A stretch of 64,000 bases of DNA from Apoderus coryli (GCA_911728435.2 OU452210.1:8556001-8620000); one strand, 5' to 3'. Shown: positions 36,291 through 49,157, counted from the first letter of the stretch. A program made the numbers and translations. Notes: generated by a model from the sequence alone, not told the origin.

Positions 36291-39001
36291 AGGGTGGTAG
36301 AGAAATATACACAAATCTTATGTTACAACAATCAAGAATATTCGAGAATGGAAAATGTGAAAAACATTCAAACAATTAATAGAAATTTTATCTGTGGGCC
36401 CTATTCTTACGGCTGTCTTGAAACTGAATTACGTAAATTCGCTACAATTTAAACTATTTCAATATAGCCAAAGCTGATGATATGAGCTTTCAAAATTGTT
36501 TGTTGGTTTCTTGTTTACTTGCAGCTGTTTTTTTCTAGAAAGTTATTCCGCAAATAAGTGTTTATCAGTTTAGTCCTGAAAAATAGGTTCAGCAATTAAA
36601 TTCGTCTGAATATTTCGTACTCCTTGATTAAAAAATATTAGTATCCTGCCGGCATTTTTTATAATTAAATTGTTTGCTATCAAGATCAAGGCAAAATACT
36701 GCCCATAACTTATTAGTATTTTAGTAAAGCTTGTAGAAAATGTTTCCCTTTTATCCTGAATATTTCATAAATGTTTACTTTAAGGAAAACTCAAAAGAAT
36801 TGAATTCTTAGCTTGTTTTAAATACTTTGCCTAATTTAAACACCTACAAAACCTTGGGGGAATATTTGTAATAATTTAATTACACATTCCGTTCTATATA
36901 CAAAATATTTTTATTTCCATTGTAGACGTACATTTGCTTTTACCTACGTTGCTCAAAAACATTCATCTATCCACCCCAACATTTCAAACATCTACACTGA
37001 CTTCAAAAGAATATTTTACATTTTTAATCTTATTAGCAAATTATACTTCTTTGCTAAAATTTTTAAAAGGTGGAACGTTAATGTCATAATCAAAATAAAA
37101 TGCTAATGCTTTAGATTACTTATTATATGAAGTATTTTTATCTCAGTGGCGATAGGGAAGTTCGAGTAAAGGAAAGCGAAGCGGTGCTTTAAAAAGTTAT
37201 GTAATAAAATGCAGGGTACATGTTCGTCTTTTTCACAAATTCAATTTGAAAACGACGAAGGTCGTACTTGTGTATACCTCACGAAGGAGAAGATGCTTTT
37301 ATTTTATTGCACACCGCAGTAGGTACAGCCAACCGCAAATTCTCGTCAGAACTAATTATAATATCACCCATTACTTGGCAATAACGACCTAATTCATATG
37401 TGAAGTGTATTAGCATGAAAAGATGCACACACAATTGATTATGGTTTCTAGCACTACATTCCATAACACCTGTTATTTTCTTGGCTAAATTAAACATGAA
37501 AATATTTTTTTTTTTTTCACCTACCACTAGAAATCTTTTTAGCACGCATCATTAAATTTTATGGAATTTACAAATTCTAATTGCTTGAATTTTTCGATAT
37601 TCAATTTTATAAGAACCGTGTATATACATGAATTAATTTTTAAATTGACGAAGAGACAGGTATACATTAAAAATTCTTTAAACATTTAAAGCCTAACAGG
37701 TATTTACCGTTTTTTTTTCACCTTAAATTTACCTTTTTTATAAATAAGAGTTAGATAGTATTATATACGGGATGTCCAAAGTATTGCGTAGGGACAAGTT
37801 TGGATCCAAAGTATATTAAATAATATAGACCAGCCATAGATTTCTGAAATCCAAAGAAGGCTTTGATTTAATTAAATTTACCCTAGTACCCAGTCTTTTT
37901 TTGACTTCTTCTGGCTATTCTGTTTCATGAACCCTTAGACGCTCACCCATCCAAGTTGTAACCGCCTTTTCGTCTAATCTTAGTACTTATATTTCGATAG
38001 TGAATCTTAGATGTTAGAGGAATAAAAATATTTAGAAACGATAATATTATATTATTACATTTTGAGTTATAGGTAATCATATTGTTCTGATTTTAGGATC
38101 AAATATTTAATTCTGTTTGTCTTTATTGATTTCTTAACATTAATAATAATTTATTATCTCGAAACATGCTTTCAAGGTATTATGTATTATGGTAAATTTA
38201 CTTAAATAAACTGATTTTGATGTCAAAATCTGTGAGTAGTTGGCTTCCTTAGTTGATTGTTATTACATTACTAACATACTGTATTAATATATGCTATACT
38301 GCTCTCCTAAACTAATAGGCAGTAACTCCACATTTTACAATTTTAGAGCTACTGCGTTTTAACAATTCTACGACATTTTTATAGTTTTCTGACTAAGAAA
38401 GGGTGCAGTATTTGCGTTATGTATTTATACAAGTAACTAAAGCATTAGCAGAATCGCCACTTGTTAAGGTTCTCACATATTTGAAAAGCAGTATCGGCCA
38501 TTTGTTAGCTAACATGCAGTATCTCCATAGAAAATTAGAAATAGTCTGTCTGTGCAGCAAGCGTTTGCTTGTTTGGAATTTTATACGAGTCTGTTTTTCT
38601 AAACAAGCACAAATTTCCCTTGTGATTTTTTCGTAATTGCTGAGATAATAGAACTTAATTAAAAAAATAAAAGATAAGCACGTTACAGAACTGCGGGTTT
38701 TTTTTGTTATCTTCGAAATAGAATGTTCTCCAAACGTAGCAAATGTTCACTTAAATAGCGTTTTCAAACGAGCTATCTATTTCTTTCTGGAAAACAAGTC
38801 TAACTAACTTTTATTATGTGCTGTGGTTTGGTCAAATTTACGTCTTATATTCTGCTGCTGCTTATAATGTATAATAATACGAGAACTTTATTGTAATAAT
38901 AAAAACAAAATTGCAATAGGCGAAGTTGAAGCATAATGCTTCCTAACTTAACCATACTTTACATAAACATCATATATTCTAATTTAGAAAAGAAAAATGA
39001 A

Positions 39002-39240
39002 TCACAATTCGTGAGATTTACTAAGACTTTTTACCACAATAGAGAAGGAATCAAGCGAGAAAGTCTTGACATCCTCCGGCAATAGATTATATAGTTCGTA
39101 CATTAAGACCAATATCTCTCTAAACCTCCCTGAACCTAATCTACACCCAACATAACTGAAATCCACAGGTTTAGTGGAGGGTACAGTGTTGTTGGATTGG
39201 GTGGCATACAAATATGTGGACTTTTTCGCGATAAGCCCAT
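39002..39240 (-). pseudogene. C-terminal fragment of a non-LTR retrotransposon ORF
   Basis: The minus-strand frame reads PVDFSYVGCRLGSGRFRE, then LYNLLPEDVKTFSLDSF, resembling the common C-terminal ending (R-x-x-L-W-N-x-L-P, S-L-x-x-F) of non-LTR ORF2 proteins. It is about 75 codons and no catalytic motifs remain. Confidence 0.45.
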
Positions 39241-40600
39241 GAGGCTGCAGTGAAACCGAGGACTTATGTCTCCCTTCAAACTTTACCCCCGTTAGAAGGC
39301 CGTTAGGAAAGGTTTCGTGAACAAATTGCGTACAGTTTAAAACTAAGGCATACTCCGGTCTAGATCATACTTATGCGTTGAATAAATTTATTTGAGGTGA
39401 CTTAAAGTCCCTCGCAATAAGCATATCAAAACCCAGATCTATAAGTTAAAATCCGATTATTATAATGATTAATAAATATTAGTTTGCTATTCTTCCTGAA
39501 GAAAGGAAGTCATTGCTGCGTAACGAAACAGAATATAGATTATTAGAAAAAAACTGGTATTGATTATACGAGGGTTACAAAAAATATGGATAGATAATGT
39601 ATTGTGACTAAGCTTTTAAACACCCTGTAATTTTAGAAATTGGGGTTTTTTCAATTAAAAAACTGTAGTTTATTGGTGCAAACGCGTCTCTAAAAAATGA
39701 ATAAAATTCGTCAAATATTTTTCGATTTATTTGAAAAAACGTAAAAAAATATTCAAAATATTTTCGGCCAAGGATTTTGTGCTATTCCGTTGTACACGTC
39801 ATTTCCGGACACCCTGTATATTATATAGCCTGAAAAAGCGTCGGCTTTTATACTCCAATATTCAGCTCTCGTTAAGTTGTACTTAAATTCAAGCGACACT
39901 TAAAAACGATTAAATAATTGCATGAATACCAAACGTGATTTCAAACAAAATCCTTTGCTTTATGGTGCTTTTCCATATTAGTGATAATCAGGAAAGTGTT
40001 TTCTCTCGATTGTGGCTCTTCAGTTTAGAAACAACAAAACAGCACAAACCAGTTTGTAAGTTTTAAAATGCATGTAATTTGTAAGAAATACAAAACGTTC
40101 ATTTGTGTAACTATACTATCTTTGATTATCTTATCTGATAAGTTTTCCTGAAAATTTTAATATTAATTTTATACTGTAATTTGCCCTTTTAAAATGTTTT
40201 TAGTTATTAAGTTTTAATCAGTAATAAATATCTGATGATATAATTAAAATATTAGGAATATTAGATGAATTAATTAATCTATTTTTATATTGATTATTAT
40301 TTTTAATAGCCTTTGAAATATGGTCTAGGAGGATTGTAATGTCATATAGTTATTTCACGATAAAAGCTTCTGTAAATTCAAAATCCGTAAAGTTATGAGA
40401 TATTTGATTGCAAAGGCTACGGTCTCGAGATAAGTTTTATTCACATTTTACCTTTAATGTACCTTATGCACGACCACAAAGGACGTCCAACGAAACCTAG
40501 CGCAATGGTTGGTTGTTCATCTTGTGTAAAATCAATTTCACTTTTTGTGCGACTTGTTTATATCTTAAGTCACATTATATTAATCGAGTAATTTTTACAG

Positions 40601-40678
40601 AATTATTGGGAACCGCTTAAGAAAGCTGAAAATCAATGTCTTCTGGAAACGCATTTAGTAGAAGAAATTTTCTCACAG
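40601..40678 (+). CDS. ARHGEF17: Exon 4: DH domain
   Basis: Flanked by TTTTTACAG and a CAG|GTATTA donor. It is 78 nt, phase 0 to phase 0, and encodes NYWEPLKKAENQCLLE then LVEEIFSQ. This corresponds to the DH segment in which a Y-x-x-P-L helix leads to V-x-x-I-F. It continues exon 3 without a gap relative to the family. Confidence 0.92.
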
Positions 40679-42566
40679 GTATTAATAATAAAATGCAAAG
40701 ACGATGTGAAAAGTTCATGAACTTATATTTTTAGAATATTTGGGAAGTAATCGTAATACTCGTTAACTTTAAATATTAAGTTAAAACTTCTGCTTAATTT
40801 TGTAAGCGCCAATGTCACAAGATTAATTTTTTACCTTTGTAATTGCTTTTACTAAACAATTAAAATGTTTGTATTTAAGTTTCCTCTCTGAGAGTGTTTT
40901 GTAGTGTTAATAACATTTCTAATTTAATAACATTTCTAATTTCCCGACCGATCACCAGTTTTCCTAGATCAGGCTTTAAGACATTAAAGTTAAAGAAATA
41001 ACAGGTTTTTCGAAATTGTAATTTTTGGTCAAAAAACCTCCTAAATCTATAACGTATAAAGCTATACTCTCATTTATGTATTGATTTTTGAAAAAGTAAT
41101 ACTCGTATTTATACGGAGCCTGTACATTTATTTAATTCTTCTCGGTATCAAAGTTTGAAACTTGAAATTTGTAACAAATCGATTATTTATAAAAGACGTT
41201 AATTAAATATTAGCTTATGGCTAACTGATAAAAAATGAGCAACAATTCAAAAACACAAAACCAAGTATTAAATATGCAAAATTTGTGGCGGTATTGTAAT
41301 GCATCTCTTCATTTCATTATATCAGGGCTCCTGTCTTTAAAATTAGATTTTTATAATAAGAATTTGTTTATCGATTTTCTTTCCAAAATTTTTGAAAACT
41401 TGAATAATATGTTTATAATATCCAAAAAACCTTACCTTTCTTAAGATTTATTTATCCCACATCATGGAAAAAGCTATCTCTCAAAAGAGTGTGAAACCAT
41501 GAACAAATCTAAGTCTAGGCCTAAAAAATTACGTCGCTCTCTATATTTGTTTTTATTTTCCATTTAGAACTAGTCCCGCTATATGACCATCTTCATCCAA
41601 TATTCAAATACCTTTTTCTGCATAGAAAATTAAATCGAAACACAATTATTGTGTTTCGAGTTAATTTTCAATTAATACCCTAAGCTGTCAAAAATACGTT
41701 TTTTAAATGACTTAATTCTAAATTGAAAACTATGTGTGCTAATTTAAGCAAAACATGTCAAAATGAAGATAGCAATCTTATTTTAAAATTGAGAATAAAT
41801 CAGCTACGATATTTGGGCCAACGTATGTTATACAAAAAAAATATATCGATAGATTTTATAAGGTATAAGTTTCTAAAAATCTAAACCCTTCATTTTACAA
41901 TAACTTCTTACTTATTCTAGTGTAACAAGTTATTTTTGTCGCCAAATAATGACCTTCTTGTACAATTGTAATGAAACGACCCTGAGTTGTTGCTTAATCC
42001 TCTATATTTTCATGTTTTTCTCGTTCCTCTTTTGTCGTGCTGGCTATTCATCCAGAAAGGAATACTTCTATTCTCTTTTAAATCTTTTTATCCCCGTATT
42101 GAGCCTATTTTATATTTTTGACAAGGAAGATTTCCCCAAAGAATTATTCTCTCTTTAATTTGATACTTGATTGAAATGCAACTTGATAGTAAACCACTAA
42201 TCTAGCAAAAGTCTTGTCATTTAGAATATAACTACTGAACAATGGCAGAGTCGGGAATATTAGTCATGATTTCTTTTGAAACCCATTTATACTGGAATTT
42301 AATGAGTATGTTTTTTAGTAATATAAAACCTGATCGTAAGTGTACAATACTTCGCATGAAACAGTATCTATAATAAATGAAATATTTTGATTTACACTTG
42401 GATCCAAGACACTGCATTCCAGTTGTGGTGCTGCTGTGACCGTTTTACCGAATTTGTAGAACAAAATATTGTGAACAAAAATAATTCTTTAAGAACTTTT
42501 CAACTGGTCTTTGTAGTTTTTTATTTAAACTTACAAATAAAATAAATCTGTGTATATTATTTTTAG
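40679..42566 (+). other. Intron between exons 4 and 5
   Basis: AT-rich. It contains a 22-bp near-perfect inverted repeat (41625-41669); no other supported feature. Confidence 0.7.
41625..41669. repeat. Near-perfect 22-bp hairpin
   Basis: The arms 41625-41646 and 41648-41669 are reverse complements with one mismatch around a single unpaired base. The core is TCGAAACACAATTATTGTGT. It is intronic and the role is unknown. Confidence 0.85.
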
Positions 42567-42671
42567 ATTCCTTTTTTGTTAGTTCATCATCAAAAATTTT
42601 TACAACAATTAAAGACACGGTTGGAGCTTTGGGACGCTAAACAAATAATTGGTGATGTATTTTTAGAAATG
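42567..42671 (+). CDS. ARHGEF17: Exon 5: DH domain
   Basis: Acceptor TATTTTTAG, donor ATG|GTAAAA; 105 nt, phase 0 on both sides. It encodes IPFLLVHHQKFLQQLKTRLE then WDAKQIIGDVFLEM, the DH helices with the H-x-x-F-L and G-D-x-F/L signatures. Confidence 0.92.
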
Positions 42672-42738
42672 GTAAAAATTATTTATTTATTTTAATAATT
42701 AATATGATATAAATTTATAATAAGATTGATATTTGCAG

Positions 42739-42855
42739 TTTTCGCAAACAGATGTTATAGAAAATTATACAACGTATGTTAATAATTGGAAACGTTCTAG
42801 AGATATTTTAAAAAATGCACAGCAGTCAAAGCCGTCATTCAATAGGTTTTTGGAG
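42739..42855 (+). CDS. ARHGEF17: Exon 6: DH domain
   Basis: Separated from exon 5 by a 67-nt intron. Acceptor TTTGCAG, donor GAG|GTAGGA; 117 nt, phase 0 on both sides. It encodes FSQTDVIENYTTYVNNWKRS and a continuation to FNRFLE, matching the DH segment with the Y-x-x-Y-x-x-N motif. Confidence 0.92.
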
Positions 42856-44853
42856 GTAGGAAAAACTAATGTAAATACAGGATGATTTACAGCTAACAAA
42901 TAAATCAGTTGATATTGTTTTGCTTGTTTTTATTTCTAGTTGAATTAAAAATCTGAAATATTTGAGGAAATAGTTAAAAATGGTAAAACTATTCCTTTCT
43001 ATGTTCCCGTGTGATGTTTTTAATTTATTAAATATTTTTATAGTAATTTGTACCAATTACATCTTTATAAATATATTATAATTTATTTTAATATTGTAAA
43101 ATACTTTGTAAATTAATGAGCTCGTGGATTTATGTCATTTTTAAGATGACGTTTGAGAAAGTGGAATTTAAGCTGTGAAATATTTTTTAATCAATCTTAC
43201 ATGATATATAGGTTGTTTAAATCTGTATTAATAACTAAAATCGTGCATATTTAATTTTTGTCATTAATTGATGGTCATATATTAGGTAGGCATGTCCAAT
43301 TTCAAACCGCAACATCAGGGAATATTGTGGTGATTTTTTTCAAAGTGGTATAGGCAAATAAATGTTAATAATTTTAAAGGTACTAATCTATACTATTTAA
43401 AAAAAAAACTTTGTTAACTAATGGTTAACTTTCCTGCAGTTCTACTTACCCTGCCGAATACGTTCTTAGATATTATATAAAGAAATTATAAGCTAATCAA
43501 TCAAATTACAAACAGGTCAATTTTTCCAGTTTAATATATCTACCAGTCTGTATAATTGAAAGCATAGAATTTTTTTAGTTCAGCAAGTGAAATTTGACGA
43601 AGATTTTATTAAACACCAAGGTATTGCATAATATTTATGTACTTGTCCTATCTGCAATACGGGGTGGTAAATTTGTCAAAATTTACAGATATTGCATTAA
43701 GGACAGAAATTTATAAATATTTTAGGTGTGAAGCAACGTTGTGGTTATAAATAAACTGCAAACTATGAAGCAGTAAATCACTTATTGTTAAATATTAAAA
43801 ATGCAGTAAATAATAGTAATATTTATTACTACACAGTATTTAACATGAACCATTTAAATTCATGTGAACTACTAAACGAGCTTAAAGGTTAAGTAAGCCC
43901 TATTACTGTAGGCAATTTAATCGCCTCAGTTAGGTACGATTTTTGAAAATATTCCGCCTGTCTTTCGATATTTTAGAGATATTTTCAAAAATTTTGAGAT
44001 ATGTGAAGTATCATAGTTGATACATTGCGTATCTATAATTTATGATTATTTTTGCCGTCCGTGTCTAGTTTTTAAAGTTCAATAATATTCTATTTCTATC
44101 ATACACGTTGAGGAAATATACTTTAATACCTTTTTTCTTATATAACAAATATGTGGAATTTTTTGCATAATATTACGTATTTCGGGTTCGCAGTTAAAAA
44201 TACACGCACTTCCAAATTCATACACTATATAGTACGTCTTTTCATAGTACAACTATCAAAAATCACGTGAAGAAGACTTTTCTGTGACTGTCAGATTAAT
44301 CTCCCTTGTGAACATTCGCGTACTCACGCGCAATTATTTTCTGGAATTATACAGAAAAATCTTGTACAAGAATCTGATAAAGATAAATAATAATGCAAAC
44401 AATTAATAACATTAATAAATTTTACAAATGGGTCCTGTTCTTGGGACTGTTTTAAAAATGTATAAGGTGAATTCGGTAGAATAAAATACAGTAAGTACCT
44501 ACACGATTTTTATCGACAAATTTAAAAAATAATGTCTTTTGTCAGAAGATTCATAATACATTCCACATATTTTGTTTCAAACGTAATTTCGTTAAAATTT
44601 TGTTTCTTTGGTTGGGAGAACTGTGTCTTCAAAGTAGATACATTTTACCAGATATGAGCATCTGTGGTTTACAATCATATAGATTTGCATCAACAACATT
44701 TATATTTGCATATTTTTGGAGTGTTTATTGGTATAATTTCATCATCAAAGTTGGTATACTAATAGTTTTCAGTGTAATTTAAAAATAACTATGTTAGCTT
44801 GAATCGTCCTGTATATGAAAAACACTGTTGATTTTATTAGATCTTTGTTACAG
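42856..44853 (+). other. Intron between exons 6 and 7
   Basis: AT-rich, no supported feature. The weakly open plus-strand frame at 44600-44782 ends before the exon-7 acceptor and is noise. Confidence 0.65.
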
Positions 44854-45581
44854 GTGACAGCTAGACAACATGCTGGTAAATTAGCTCTTGATTCTCTTTT
44901 AATAAAACCTATACAAAAATTTCCAAAATACGAACTTTTACTACAAAGACTGATTAAACATACTAATGAAACCCATCCTGATTACGAATTACTTATTGAA
45001 GCACAAAAGCAGGTCCATGAACATTTATTGAAAATCAACTGTACGGAAAGGGAAGCTCTAGATATGGAACAACTTAGAGAAATTGAGAATCTAATCGAAG
45101 GAGCCTTGGATTTAGCATCGCCTGAACGTCAATATATTAGACACGATATGGTTGTTATGTCACACAGTGCATCGCCAAGAAAAGAAAGGGCATTGTTCCT
45201 TTTTTCGGATTTACTTTTAATAACTGGAATCAAGCGACGAAGTGGAACGATAAACAAAAAGACAACAGCAACTAATGCTACAACAAATACAAATTTGGAA
45301 GCCAATAAATATAAACTTATGATGAAGGTTCCATTAGAGGACGTTGAAATCATACGATCGAAAGATGACAATTTACGGCAAATGCAAATTGAAGTTGATA
45401 ATTTAAATGAGGACATCGCAGTATTAAATCAAATAAATGAACTTAGTTGGACATTACATTGTAGCCATTTACAATTGGATGAAGTCGTGAAAGACATGTT
45501 AACATCTTTAAATAAACAGTTAAATGAACAGCAAAATAGCGATTTGCAGCTGTCAGTAGTTGATCTCACAGTACAAACACA
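44854..45581 (+). CDS. ARHGEF17: Exon 7: end of the DH domain and PH-like domain
   Basis: Acceptor TTTGTTACAG, donor ACA|GTAAGA (phase 2); 728 nt. It contains the DH signature helix LIKPIQKFPKYELLLQRL, the family's L-x-K-P-x-Q-R-x-P-x-Y-x-L-L block, with Lys in place of two usual Arg residues. A PH-like region follows (RHDMVVM, ERALFLFSDLLLITGIKRRS, KYKLMMKVPLEDVEII). A short Thr/Asn-rich insertion (TTATNATTNTN) lies in a PH loop. The frame closes four bases past the donor, supporting the splice. Confidence 0.94.
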
Positions 45582-46722
45582 GTAAGACATGTTTGAATCA
45601 ATTAATATTATCCGTAGTACAGATAGCTTAAGGACAGATAATTTTAAATAAATAATTAGGTTAGCCTACGTTAGAACAAATTGTTTTAAGACTAATATTT
45701 AGAAGATTCAAAGTTTGGGTAATAAATTCGTTCTTAAAAAGTTTTTACACGTTTATTCTATCATTTCTTATAAGTTTGGCAAAATTTTAACTTTTAAAAT
45801 ATACAAAGTGGCAGAATATAATAGTTTCTTAGGTCGTCAGCCCCTTTAAATGTCACAGTATAATAAAAACAATAGTGGTTTTTGTTGATAAATATATTAT
45901 TTTCTGCAGAGATATATTTTTTTAATTGTTATATTACCATAACATAGGCATAGGACGCATGGGTTATTCTCAACATCAAATCTGTAAATTATAATGTGAT
46001 TAATTTTATCGAAACAATACTTCTGCGACAAATTTACACTTCTTCAGAGCATCTTTAGGCGAACGCGGTGAAACTGTCCAGAAGCTGAAATGTACGCTAG
46101 TGTAAATTAACACAGAAATATTGTTTGTAAAATTTATTGAAATTTGGATGTTGTTTCCATATAAGTTTTTAAAATATTCAGATTAAAATAGGACAGTGGA
46201 CCCCAATAACGAGTTAATTTTCCCTCCTTAGAATTTCACAAGGACGCTTATGTTTTTATTTTTTGATCATCTGTTGAGTTTTCGCAAAATATCAAATTAC
46301 ATCTAAGGTCAATTCGGTTGCTTCAAAGATACTATTTGAGATATCAACAAAAAAAAAAAAGGGTTAAGAAATATTTTCCTTTTAAGAATCACTATTGTCG
46401 TATAAAGTTATAAAAAAAATGTCAATATATGAAGTTTTAAAGTACCATTCTCAAACCCTTGCAAGCACGATAAAAGAATTCCGAAATTTGTTATCTCTGT
46501 CTACTTGAATTTTATCTTTGGTCATTCTACAAAACTTTATTAGATCCAATTTAGCATTTTATTCCAGGAATATACTTTATATTTCCGTATATTCCTCAAG
46601 GCTATCTAATCAAATCATATTATTGCATTTTCAAGTCTCCACGAAAATTTAAATTATTAATTTAGATTATTTTAAACCTTGCAATTGTAAGTAAATCTAA
46701 TTACAGCTGTTTATTTTTACAG

Positions 46723-46814
46723 GAATGGCATTGAAAATGTTTCAATAGTGTTTCCAAAAGCTGAAACAAGGACTTCTTGGGAAGAATCATTTACAGAAGC
46801 CAAAGCTAGACTCG
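46723..46814 (+). CDS. ARHGEF17: Exon 8: end of the PH-like domain
   Basis: Acceptor TTTTTACAG, donor CTCG|GTATGT. It is 92 nt, entering in phase 2 and leaving in phase 1. It encodes NGIENVSIVFPKAETR then WEESFTEAKARL, matching the final PH strand and C-terminal helix (F-x-x-A-K-x-x-L). Confidence 0.92.
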
Positions 46815-47592
46815 GTATGTTTTCATTATTTATGATGCATTAAATAAATATTTCGCATAACTTTCAAATAATCATTTTGAATTATTACAATTTTATTATT
46901 AATCTATGGTCACAGTCATATGTATTACATCAGCAGCAGTTAGATACCGAGTTCTCACTTGCTTTGATATTTTCCTGGAGAAAATTATTTTTCGATCTGA
47001 GAATCTCAGGAAAATAGAAATACAATTGCTAGCTTTTTTATATTCTAACGAACTTACCTTGTACACGTTCAAGACATCCCAAAAATGTGACGCCATAGAG
47101 CATGTTCATATTCTAGCATTTTTAAATCTCGATTTATTTGGTACTATAATGGGATTTTAGTTTATTTTGTATTGATAACTGACGCTTGGTCACCACTCTG
47201 TGGAACACGACAAGTTTGTACAGAGATCGCCAGTTTCCATAAACACGTATTTTGAGGACAGTGCAAAGTAGAAATTGCTTTATTTTCATAACCCGAATAA
47301 TCTAATGAAAATTTTTATCTCCCCTGCATATTTACTTATATTTTATAAAAAAAAAAATGGTACGCGAATTTACTTTGTATGAATAAAATATGTAACAGGA
47401 AGATAATTTAAAATAATTTGAATTGCTGTAAAATTTTTACGATGTTTATACAAAATATTACTGTTTATATCAAATCAAACTAGTTGCTACGAAGCTATAA
47501 AATTTGATACTGACCTACATAAATATTCATAAATAGAAAATAAATTTGATGTCTTTTCACATTCTTTTTGATGCGTACTTTAGTTTTAACAG

Positions 47593-47854
47593 GAGAGAGA
47601 CTACCGTGTCCAGAAATGATGGCGACTGTTCCGATTCGAAAGACCAGGGCAGGACTTCAATTTACATGTGCAGCACCAACGCTAAGTGAAAATGGTAAAG
47701 ATGTTTGGGTATGTAACAGCGACGGTTATGTTGGACAAGTTTGTGTTCTCACGTTGGGAGAGAAACCTGAACCTACAGTCACGTCTTGTAATGGTGTGTG
47801 TAATACGAGAATATTATGTATAGCATCAGTACCAGGACCGGGCCTCAATAACAG
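47593..47854 (+). CDS. ARHGEF17: Exon 9: start of the WD40-like propeller
   Basis: Acceptor TTTTAACAG, donor ACAG|GTACCT; 262 nt. It encodes PIRKTRAGLQFTCAAPTL and VWVCNSDGYVGQVC, both near-invariant in ARHGEF17 proteins, then CNTRILCIASVPGPG. Cys content is high. Confidence 0.94.
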
Positions 47855-48728
47855 GTACCTAAACAGTTCTTATATTCTAATTAGTTAATACTTAAAATAT
47901 TACAATTATTGAAAGCAATATTTATAATACAAATGGGGTTTGTAAAAGTTTTAAGTAGAATTCTATCTCTATATACGAATGAACTAAATCCAAGCATTGC
48001 CAAAATAAAAAAAATAAAAAACTTTGAGGAAATTTATTAGAAGCTTACATCAATAAACATAACAACCTAATTATATCCGTCACATAACTTTAGTAGATCA
48101 TAAAACTATTTACATGGTATGACTACTATAGAGCGGTTCTACCCAAAGCTAATTATGCTGCTGTGCCATCATCAACGATGAGGCAGAACTATTAATACTT
48201 GGTCATGAAACCTGGGTATATGGTCATGATATCGAAATTAAGGTTCAATCATCTCAGTTCATTCTGGATTGCCAAGACCGAAAAGCTCGACAAATACGAT
48301 CAAATATATATGTGTTCTTTGATTTTAACAGCATAGTGACCCACTACCATGAGTTCTTGCCACAACGTTATTTGCGTGAGATAGTCCGAAGAAAACACCA
48401 GCATTTGCGGCAAAACAATTGGCTTCTGCATGATGTGCTTATTTTTTGGCACTGTAATGATGACCCAGGCTTGATAGTTGTCTGACCTGGTTCCGTGCCT
48501 TTTTTCTGTTTACAAAAATCAAGATAACCTTAAAGGGATATATGAGATTAAAATCGCATTGCTATCGGGATTGGAAAATGCGATAGCATATATCTAATGT
48601 CCTCTTAGATATTATACCTTATGCCAGTATTCCTTACTTTGCAGGGGATAATATTAGTGTTGTCCAAAAAAACGAAAACTATTTATTGAACACAGCCCGT
48701 ATGTAATTTCTAATTGTTTGCGTTTTAG
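47855..48728 (+). other. Intron between exons 9 and 10
   Basis: Contains a degraded mariner fragment (48175-48450), listed separately. Confidence 0.7.
48175..48450 (+). pseudogene. Mariner-like transposase fragment inside an intron
   Basis: The plus strand carries GHETWVYGHDIEIKVQSSQF, then DRKARQIRSNIYVFFDFNSI, then REIVRRKHQHLRQNNWLLHD. This is the catalytic-core order of mariner transposases (GDExWVYxYDPExKxxSxxW, then the K-A-R-x-x-R-S-N block, then the H-D-N-A region). The Asp of the first catalytic pair is replaced (GHE). It differs clearly from the remnant at 5889-6804, so this is a second lineage. Confidence 0.75.
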
Positions 48729-49019
48729 GTCATCTCAAGCATCCAATGCTAGCAGCAGAACGAAAGACAAAATGCATCAGCCTAAAGTCATGCAGTTTGA
48801 TAGTAGTTCATCTAGTGATGAAAATGATACAGAGGACGACCATCAAAAGAATGCTGACTCTGAATCTGGCAGTACATATAACGAAGAACCAGATAAATTA
48901 TCAACCATGTGGTTAGGAACTGAAGATGGTTGTATACATATTTATAACTCAAATGACAATATACGTATTAAGAAAAATAAAATTAAGTTGCAATTAGGAT
49001 CTGCCATAGTATGTATAAT
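48729..49019 (+). CDS. ARHGEF17: Exon 10: acidic linker and propeller blade
   Basis: Acceptor GCGTTTTAG, donor AAT|GTAAGT; 291 nt. A Ser/Asp/Glu-rich low-complexity stretch (QFDSSSSSDENDTEDD) is followed by the blade TMWLGTEDGCIHIYNSNDNI and LQLGSAIVCIM. The acidic linker in this position is a family feature, longer in vertebrates. Confidence 0.94.
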
Positions 49020-49089
49020 GTAAGTTTTAATTATTAAATTATTTAAATAATATAACGGTGGTAATTAAATCGATTATTTTACTTTACAG

Positions 49090-49157
49090 ATATTTAGAAA
49101 ATCGGGTTTTTGCATCTCAAGCTAATGGTAACATGTTAATTTACGATAGAGATAGCA
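49090..49157 (+). CDS. ARHGEF17: Exon 11: propeller blade
   Basis: Separated from exon 10 by a 70-nt intron. Acceptor ACTTTACAG, donor AGCA|GTAAGT; 68 nt. It encodes YLENRVFASQANGNMLIYDR, a WD-like blade with D-x-D at its end. Confidence 0.92.

Larger units (their letters stand above)
31019..40600 (+). other. Intron after exon 3
   Basis: About 9.6 kb between GTAAGT and TTTTTACAG. It contains a hAT fragment (33838-34371), a fold-back element (34596-34975), a minus-strand reverse-transcriptase pseudogene (35610-36290) and a second minus-strand retroelement fragment (39002-39240). A relatively GC-rich stretch at 34990-35300 is open on the plus strand but has no splice sites I trust. Confidence 0.7.

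Noticed and set aside
37279..37545. 88-codon minus-strand frame
   Set aside because: It includes a long A-tract read as Lys, has no domain and no splice sites I trust; possibly a repeat fragment but unsupported.
46899..47160. Overlapping plus and minus frames (84 and 65 codons) within the intron between exons 8 and 9
   Set aside because: The exon 8 to exon 9 join keeps frame without them and neither has a family match.
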